In this document: positions 62,037-64,000 of the stretch, one piece after another
Layout: the number at the start of each line of letters is the position of its first letter
Numbering within the stretch: the first letter of the stretch is position 1
Source: Colletotrichum lupini
Taxonomy: Eukaryota > Ascomycota > Sordariomycetes > Glomerellales > Glomerellaceae
Direction of reading: 5' to 3'
Assembly (NCBI RefSeq): GCF_023278565.1
Contig: NC_064672.1
Span: 2,108,001-2,172,000, forward strand
DNA length: 64,000 bases
Made by a program: the position numbers and the translations under genes
Notes under the pieces: model-generated
Told to the model about the DNA's origin: nothing
Seen by the model: only the letters and a program-made list of their open reading frames with translations
Database searches by the model: none

Positions 62037-62477
62037 CGTCCTTCTCTTTAGTAACATTTCGAGTCAAGATCTCGTTATTTGTAACCAAAGCCACAGAGTC
62101 GATAGCCCTTGTAAAGGAGTGCTGATGACTCTTGCATCTGCCCCCCAATCAGCATTAGCCCCTATTTCTGATCCCGCATTGCCAGTGATTGTTATCGTAC
62201 GGGCCACGGTTGGTGCAAGCACCCGAAAACCCACCTCGATCCTGGTATAGAAGAGAATCAGCCACTTACGTTGCTTCAATAAGCGTTCAACAGAACAACC
62301 AACAACTGTTTGCGCCGCCAAGCTGCGGGGTTCATTCTGAACAGCACAAACAATCATTTGAGGAATATAAAGCCGCTCGATCCCCCGTTCAGCGGCTTGA
62401 GTATGCCCATTCAGCAGGCGAAAAGATAACCCCCAACATCCTCTCTTAATAGACTGGCCCAGACTATTGCTTCCGAC
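62037..62477. other. Upstream region of the methyltransferase gene
   Basis: 441 bp of normal composition between the Copia LTR and the ATG at 62478. A 144-codon ORF on the - strand (62064-62498) overlaps the first exon and has no domain, so I treat this stretch as promoter and 5' UTR. Confidence 0.45.
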
Positions 62478-64000
62478 ATGGCTGAAACGGCATCGCACAC
62501 AGCAAGCAGTCCAGCTGAGCCAGTCTCAGACCCCGCTGTGTCACCGGCACAAGGCGGAGTTTCAATCGCGGCAGCACCCTTGGAAGTAGATGATAAATCT
62601 AGCGTCAGTTGCCTGCAAAAGTGTCCGAGAACAACGAGACGTTCGAACTTACTATTGCAAGACCACCGATGATGCATCTACTATCGACGACCGAATGTAA
62701 AGATGCCAAATTCCCTACCCCGCTCCCGAATTACCGTCCAATAAGAGTGATTAGCTGACGAAGGACTCAATTTCTCCTAGCTCTTCATACACAGCCTCTT
62801 TGACATCAAGTGTTGTAGACTACCCGGAAGAGTATGGTCGAACATATCATGCTTTCCGGGCAGGATGTAAGTGAGAAATCGAGGATCAAATGTAGCCCGT
62901 CCAGCACAACTCACATAACATCCCGACATAAACAGCATACAACTTTCCAAACGATGAGGTACGAATGCCGCAAATCATACCACTATACGGCCTTTCTAAC
63001 ATTGATTGCATGTCAGAGAGAGATGGATCGTCTAGACTTGACGCATACCATGATTTTCAAGGCCATCGGCAACAAGTTCTTCCTCGCCCCCATCAAGGCT
63101 GAGGTGACGCACCGCATCCTCGATATAGGAACCGGTACCGGAATCTGTGGGTTGCTTATTGAGAAAGGCTCAATCTTGCATTCTCAGTTTTAACCATGGC
63201 TGTTGTCTATTAATAGGGGCCATCGAGATTGCCGACTTGTTTCCAAACGCCGAGGTACATATACATGAACCGTCAACCGCCAAGGCCAGAAAAGCTGACT
63301 TAGAGACTATGTTAGATCTTTGGGAACGATCTGAGCCCGATACAACCAGCTTGGTGAGGATTTTGGACACCAGACATAGGCTGTTAATAGCTAATTTAGA
63401 ACCAGGGTGCCGCCGAACGTCAGATTCGAGATTGACGATGTCGAAAGCGCTTGGGTTGTCAACGAGAAATACGACTTTATTTTCACGCGATACATGGCTG
63501 CTTCAATCGCAGATTGGCCGAAGCTGGTCCATAGAGTATATGAGTGGGTTTGAGACCTCCGATTGCCAGGGACTATTAGCCACAGAGTGGATCGCGTCCC
63601 GTTCCATAGCAAAGTTGAACTGACGTGGTCGTGTGCTAGAAACCTCGCGCCAAACGGCTGGGCTGAATTCCAAGACATGAGCGTTCTCTACGCGTGCGAT
63701 GACGGAACACTGACCGAGAAGCATGCAATCATGAAGTGGGACCGTCTTTTCATCGAGGCTTGCAAAATGCTGGGGCGCGAAGACTCCCCTGGCCCCAAAC
63801 TCGAGGGTTGGGTTCGTGAAGCTCCCTTCAAGAATGTGGTTCACCAGCACTTCAAGATTCCTCTGGGTCCATGGGCCAAGGACGCGCACAACAAGGATCT
63901 TGGAATGTGCAATCTTGCTCAAACTCTCGAGGGCCTCGATGCATTCACCTTGAAGCTGTTCATTGGGGTGCTTGGATGGACTAGGGATGAGGTGATGGTG
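62478..64000 (+). pseudogene. LaeA-like SAM methyltransferase gene, possibly broken, 3' end outside window
   Basis: Five exons join in phase: 62478-62603, 62662-62696, 62781-62866, 62936-62958 and 63017 to about 63148. They give the usual N terminus of fungal TAM/LaeA-like methyltransferases: a Ser/Ala/Pro-rich leader, then SSYTASLTSS, EYGRTYHAFR, FPNDERE and DRLDLTH, then motif I ILDIGTGTGI. Further on, an exon from about 63406 to 63544 (VPPNVRFEIDD..W, YDFIFTRYM..SI.DWP) joins across a 95-bp intron (63545-63639) to 63640-64000 (NLAPNGWAEFQD to LGWTRDE). Two places do not fit: after GTGTGI every GT-AG choice that keeps motif I shifts the frame by one base, and 63260-63405 lacks the expected D(L/I)SPIQP segment and holds about 140 bp of unrelated sequence. 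It is either a pseudogene or an unusual exon arrangement. Such enzymes act in or regulate secondary metabolism. Confidence 0.72.

Noticed and set aside
62064..62498. 144-codon - strand ORF
   Set aside because: It overlaps the start of the methyltransferase gene and its promoter, with no domain, no signal and unremarkable composition.
1..64000. tRNA, rRNA or CRISPR features
   Set aside because: No cloverleaf with intact A/B boxes, no ribosomal sequence and no spaced identical repeats were seen. GGTTCGAAC-like strings in the Copia LTRs resemble a T-arm, but the rest of a tRNA is missing.

Overview
The window is from a filamentous ascomycete (Pezizomycotina) genome of the two-speed type. Three islands of normal base composition (about 5.2-7.46, 37.38-45.27 and 62.04-64.0 kb) lie in very AT-rich DNA. 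In that DNA CpA/TpG have almost vanished in favour of TpA, the mark of repeat-induced point mutation (RIP). Genes have short introns (54-101 bp) with GTRNGT donors and CTAAC/CTGAC-like branch sites.

The AT-rich DNA is not featureless. By matching repeated segments I resolved: four copies of a 6.3-kb Ty3/Gypsy chromovirus (LTRs about 223 bp; one cut by the left window edge, two on +, one on -); two inverted copies of a 7.4-kb Ty1/Copia element (LTRs 202-207 bp); two copies of a 1.1-kb A-tailed element with 14-16-bp target duplications; one 1.86-kb Fot1/pogo DNA transposon with about 50-bp inverted repeats; one solo-LTR-like insert; and an older outer element with about 190-200-bp terminal direct repeats. 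They are nested up to three deep in two blocks, 7.46-37.38 kb and 45.27-62.04 kb. Nearly all of their coding sequence is destroyed by stops.

Island A (5.2-7.46 kb) holds an intact UstYa/DUF3328-like gene (6274-6961), a broken ORF, and the last exon of a tyrosinase. Island B (37.38-45.27 kb) holds the first two tyrosinase exons (- strand), an N2227/carnosine N-methyltransferase-like gene, an arrestin-like gene and a small secreted cysteine-rich protein gene. Island C (62.04 kb onward) holds a LaeA-like SAM methyltransferase gene of doubtful integrity that runs off the window.

The main discovery is that the tyrosinase is one gene split by the first transposon block. Exons 1-2 end at a splice donor at 37410/37409, and the C-terminal exon with a matching acceptor lies 30 kb away at 7435-7250, on the same strand and in phase. 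The whole nest therefore sits inside an intron. With the nest removed, UstYa and the tyrosinase are convergent neighbours about 0.3 kb apart. UstYa-type oxidases and tyrosinases occur together in ustiloxin-type (dikaritin) RiPP clusters, so this looks like a decayed pair from such a pathway. No precursor peptide could be recognised. The tyrosinase also carries two in-frame TAG codons of the RIP type, one in the second copper site, so it is probably dead while UstYa is intact.
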